Of a DNA stretch of 52,239 bases, positions 50,605 to 52,239 are shown in pieces. The stretch is taken from assembly GCA_052148155.1 (NCBI GenBank), contig JBKQIY010000265.1, forward strand, positions 1 through 52,239, given 5' to 3'. The notes under the pieces are model-generated. The model worked only from the letters and a program-made list of their open reading frames with translations, was not told the origin of the DNA and made no database searches. A program made the translations under genes and the position numbers. Each line of letters begins with the position of its first letter. The first letter of the stretch is position 1. The stretch comes from JBBQER01 sp052148155. GTDB taxonomy: Bacteria; Actinomycetota; Acidimicrobiia; IMCC26256; PALSA-610.

Positions 50605-51066
50605 TCAGCCGGCCGGCCGGTCGTGTCGTTCGAGGTGCTGGAGTTCGACGAGGAGCGGTATCACGAACCCGATGTAGGCGCTCGTGAGCGTGTAGTCGTA
50701 CGCCGGGCCGTGCGTCGTTCGTGCGTGCACGTCGATCACGGTCACGCGTTCGTCTGTCTGTCGACGTTGTTTCGCCCGATCGACGATCCCGTCGAGCTGG
50801 GCTCGCGTCGCGACCTGGACACCGAAGTGGTCCATCGCCGGTGCCCGCAGGTACGGGTCGCCCGGCAGGAGATACACGAACTGGCCGAAGGTGCCGGTAT
50901 ACATGATGAGCGGATCGCCGACCTCGCCGGTGTTGTCACCCTCGGTCCAGCCGAACACGTCGCCGTAAAAGTCCAACAGCTCGGCGCGACCTCGATCGTC
51001 GAGCAACGTCGGATCCATGCTGATCGCGACGTGGTTGAGGCGCGGAGCGAATTCGGGCTCCGTCAC
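50605..51066 (-). CDS. VOC (glyoxalase/dioxygenase) superfamily protein (153 aa)
   Basis: Single protein with paired beta-alpha-beta3 modules. The N-terminal strand APRLNHVAISMDP holds a candidate metal His, a second His is in MDHFGVQV, and LLDFYGDVFGWTEGDN is the typical helix after the first strand. It may be a glyoxalase-, dioxygenase- or fosfomycin-resistance-type enzyme, or a metal-free binding protein. It begins 7 bp after the alcohol dehydrogenase stop, so the two are probably co-transcribed. Confidence 0.85.
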   Translation of the reverse strand: MTEPEFAPRLNHVAISMDPTLLDDRGRAELLDFYGDVFGWTEGDNTGEVGDPLIMYTGTFGQFVYLLPGDPYLRAPAMDHFGVQVATRAQLDGIVDRAKQRRQTDERVTVIDVHARTTHGPAYDYTLTSAYIGFVIPLLVELQHLERHDRPAG

Positions 51067-51073
51067 GGCTGCC

Positions 51074-52114
51074 TCATGATCTGGTTTCTGGCCGCACCAT
51101 CACCTTGCCGGGCAGCTCGCCGGCAGCGAGGCGGTGCATCGTGTCCAGCAGATCGTCGAGCAGCACGTCGTCGGGCTCGATCAGCGCCTCGAGCGGCAGT
51201 CGGCCCGACGCGAGCAGTTCGAGCGCCGGCGCGAAACCTTCAATGTCGTAGTTGTATGCGGCAATGATCGAGAGTTCGAGCACGATGGCCCGGTTGTGGT
51301 TGATGCGGGGCATGTCGTGGCCGGTTCCGACGAACACGAGCGTCCCCGCATAGTCGAGGTGATCGAAGGCGGCCTCGGCCGCAGCTGCGTTCCCGGAGCA
51401 TTCGAACGCCAACGTGTACGGCTCTTCGACCGGCCGGCCCATCGGCGGACGAGTCAGTTCGTCCGGCGTGATCACGCGTGCGGCACCGACCGCGACGGCG
51501 CGTTCGCGTCGACGGGGCGTAGGTTCGGAGACGGTGACGTCGACGATGCCGCGCGCCCGTAACACCGCGGTGGTGAGCAAACCGACAGGACCTGCGCCGG
51601 TGACCAGCACACGATCGTCGGGCGTGACGCCCGACAGATTCACAGTGTGGATCGCGATCGCGGTCGGTTCGGTGAGCGCCGCGGCGCGGGTCGTCAGGCC
51701 GTCAGGAACGCGCAGCAGCCGCGCCGCCGGCACAACCTTGTAGCGGCAGAACGCGCCGCTCGTCCACGCAAGCAGGTCGGGCGGCTCGCGTCGCAGACAG
51801 ACCGACGAACGTCCTCGCCGGCACGCACGACATTCGCCGCAGCCCGGCGTGGGGTTCTGGACGACGCGCGCGCCGACTTCCCATCCGTGCACGTCAGCGC
51901 CGACCGCCGCGATCGTCCCGGCCCACTCATGTCCGAGAACGCTGTTGGGACGGGCGTAACGCTCGAGCACGAGATGCAGGTCGGTGCCGCAGATACCGCA
52001 ATGCGAAACCTCGACGAGCACCTGGTCGGCGGCCACGTCCGGAACGTCGAGTTCGCGCACCGCGATGTCGCCGTCGCCGAGATAGACCGCGGCCGGCATG
52101 TGGGTTTCGGTCAC
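51074..52114 (-). CDS. Zinc-dependent alcohol dehydrogenase, MDR superfamily (346 aa)
   Basis: Medium-chain dehydrogenase. Catalytic zinc ligands are Cys39 (SHCGICGTDLH) and His62-Glu63 (LGHEWAGTI). The structural-zinc lobe has all four cysteines at 92, 95, 98 and 106 (CGECRACRRGRSSVC). The Rossmann motif is VLVTGAGPVGLLTTAVLRARG. It oxidises an alcohol or polyol with NAD(P). The GTG at 52114 has TAACAT six bases upstream and no Shine-Dalgarno. The VOC gene follows closely, so a short minus-strand operon is likely. Confidence 0.93.
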   Translation of the reverse strand: MTETHMPAAVYLGDGDIAVRELDVPDVAADQVLVEVSHCGICGTDLHLVLERYARPNSVLGHEWAGTIAAVGADVHGWEVGARVVQNPTPGCGECRACRRGRSSVCLRREPPDLLAWTSGAFCRYKVVPAARLLRVPDGLTTRAAALTEPTAIAIHTVNLSGVTPDDRVLVTGAGPVGLLTTAVLRARGIVDVTVSEPTPRRRERAVAVGAARVITPDELTRPPMGRPVEEPYTLAFECSGNAAAAEAAFDHLDYAGTLVFVGTGHDMPRINHNRAIVLELSIIAAYNYDIEGFAPALELLASGRLPLEALIEPDDVLLDDLLDTMHRLAAGELPGKVMVRPETRS

Positions 52115-52120
52115 ACCTGG

Positions 52121-52126
52121 ATGTTA
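52121..52126 (-). promoter_or_regulatory. Leaderless -10 (TAACAT) for the alcohol dehydrogenase gene
   Basis: Read on the minus strand, TAACAT ends 6 nt before the GTG at 52114, with no Shine-Dalgarno. Confidence 0.5.
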
Positions 52127-52134
52127 ACGACGAA

Positions 52135-52157
52135 GCCGCCGGCACTGGGCCGGCGGC
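52135..52157 (-). terminator. GC-rich hairpin, possible terminator of a gene beyond the right edge
   Basis: GCCGCCGGC and GCCGGCGGC form a perfect 9-bp stem with a 5-nt loop. On the minus strand it is followed by TTCGTCGTT, weakly T-rich. It would end a minus-strand gene entering from the right; which stop codon that gene uses cannot be decided from the last ~60 bp. Confidence 0.5.
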
Positions 52158-52239
52158 ATCGAACGCATTGCGAGTGCGACGTCAGCTCACCCGAACGTTC
52201 TGCGCTTCCTCACCCTAGCCGCCAGGGGCTACGTCGAAC

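Noticed and set aside
52158..52239. tRNA or tmRNA 3' end at the right edge (GTTCGA on the minus strand)
   Set aside because: Only ~80 bp remain and no T-arm plus acceptor pairing could be built.

Overview
The window is a dense, very GC-rich bacterial segment (many GTG starts, C/G-ending codons, 1-4 bp gene overlaps) that fits an Actinomycetota chromosome. The load of FadE-type acyl-CoA dehydrogenases, CaiB/BaiF CoA-transferase, split MaoC hydratase, SCP2-thiolase/DUF35 pairs and a CYP125/142-like P450 suggests a sterol- or isoprenoid-degrading actinobacterium, possibly Acidimicrobiia. That placement is inference from gene content. No rRNA, tRNA, CRISPR, phage or transposase gene was seen.

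Layout. 1-480 (minus): edge of an HtpX-like protease gene and a doubtful small ORF. 687-5256 (plus): a tight catabolic operon of ACAD, class III CoA-transferase, two separate hot-dog hydratase subunits and a second ACAD. 5261-8874: a secreted lipoprotein, a D-aminoacylase-like amidohydrolase and a PHB-depolymerase-like lipoprotein esterase. 8918-11592: a beta-lactamase-fold hydrolase, then an Ltp2-type thiolase-like protein with its DUF35 partner. 11613-18179: a branched-chain-amino-acid-type binding lipoprotein, a 14-TM flippase-like protein, an HtrA protease and an MFS exporter. 18189-24966: Gfo/Idh oxidoreductase, cupin, two DUF35 proteins, two thiolase-like proteins, a DUF1361 membrane gene lying between two copies of a duplicated ~100-bp segment, and a third ACAD. 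24963-30743 (minus): CYP125/142-like P450, LLM flavin oxidoreductase, FAD monooxygenase and a NuoF-like protein. 30789-36008: DUF427, DUF2237, an FTR1/COG4280-like membrane protein, and an ECF transporter in which a DUF2232-like membrane domain is fused to both ATPases and followed by EcfT. 36095-38275: cupredoxin lipoprotein and two tandem exported ferritin-like proteins, the first preceded by five 14-bp tandem repeats. 38296-42133: alpha/beta hydrolase divergent from metY-metX-cupin, with a long palindrome over the metY promoter. 42146-45807: HD-GYP protein, small unknown gene, and an ABC-2 exporter operon. 46121-52114: ketodihydrosphingosine-reductase-like SDR, EEP-family hydrolase, two convergent PhyH-type dioxygenases, AhpD-like, VOC and zinc alcohol dehydrogenase genes.

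How the parts fit: three blocks (687-5256, 9989-11592, 19680-26195) look like pieces of a CoA-dependent side-chain degradation toolkit comparable to the mycobacterial cholesterol system (ChsE/ChsH/Ltp2/CYP125). The three thiolase-like proteins lack the usual nucleophilic cysteine, and two ACADs look like alpha and beta partners. A second theme is gene expression: at least a dozen genes here have a TANNNT-type -10 hexamer 6-8 nt before the start codon and no Shine-Dalgarno, so leaderless transcription appears common in this genome.
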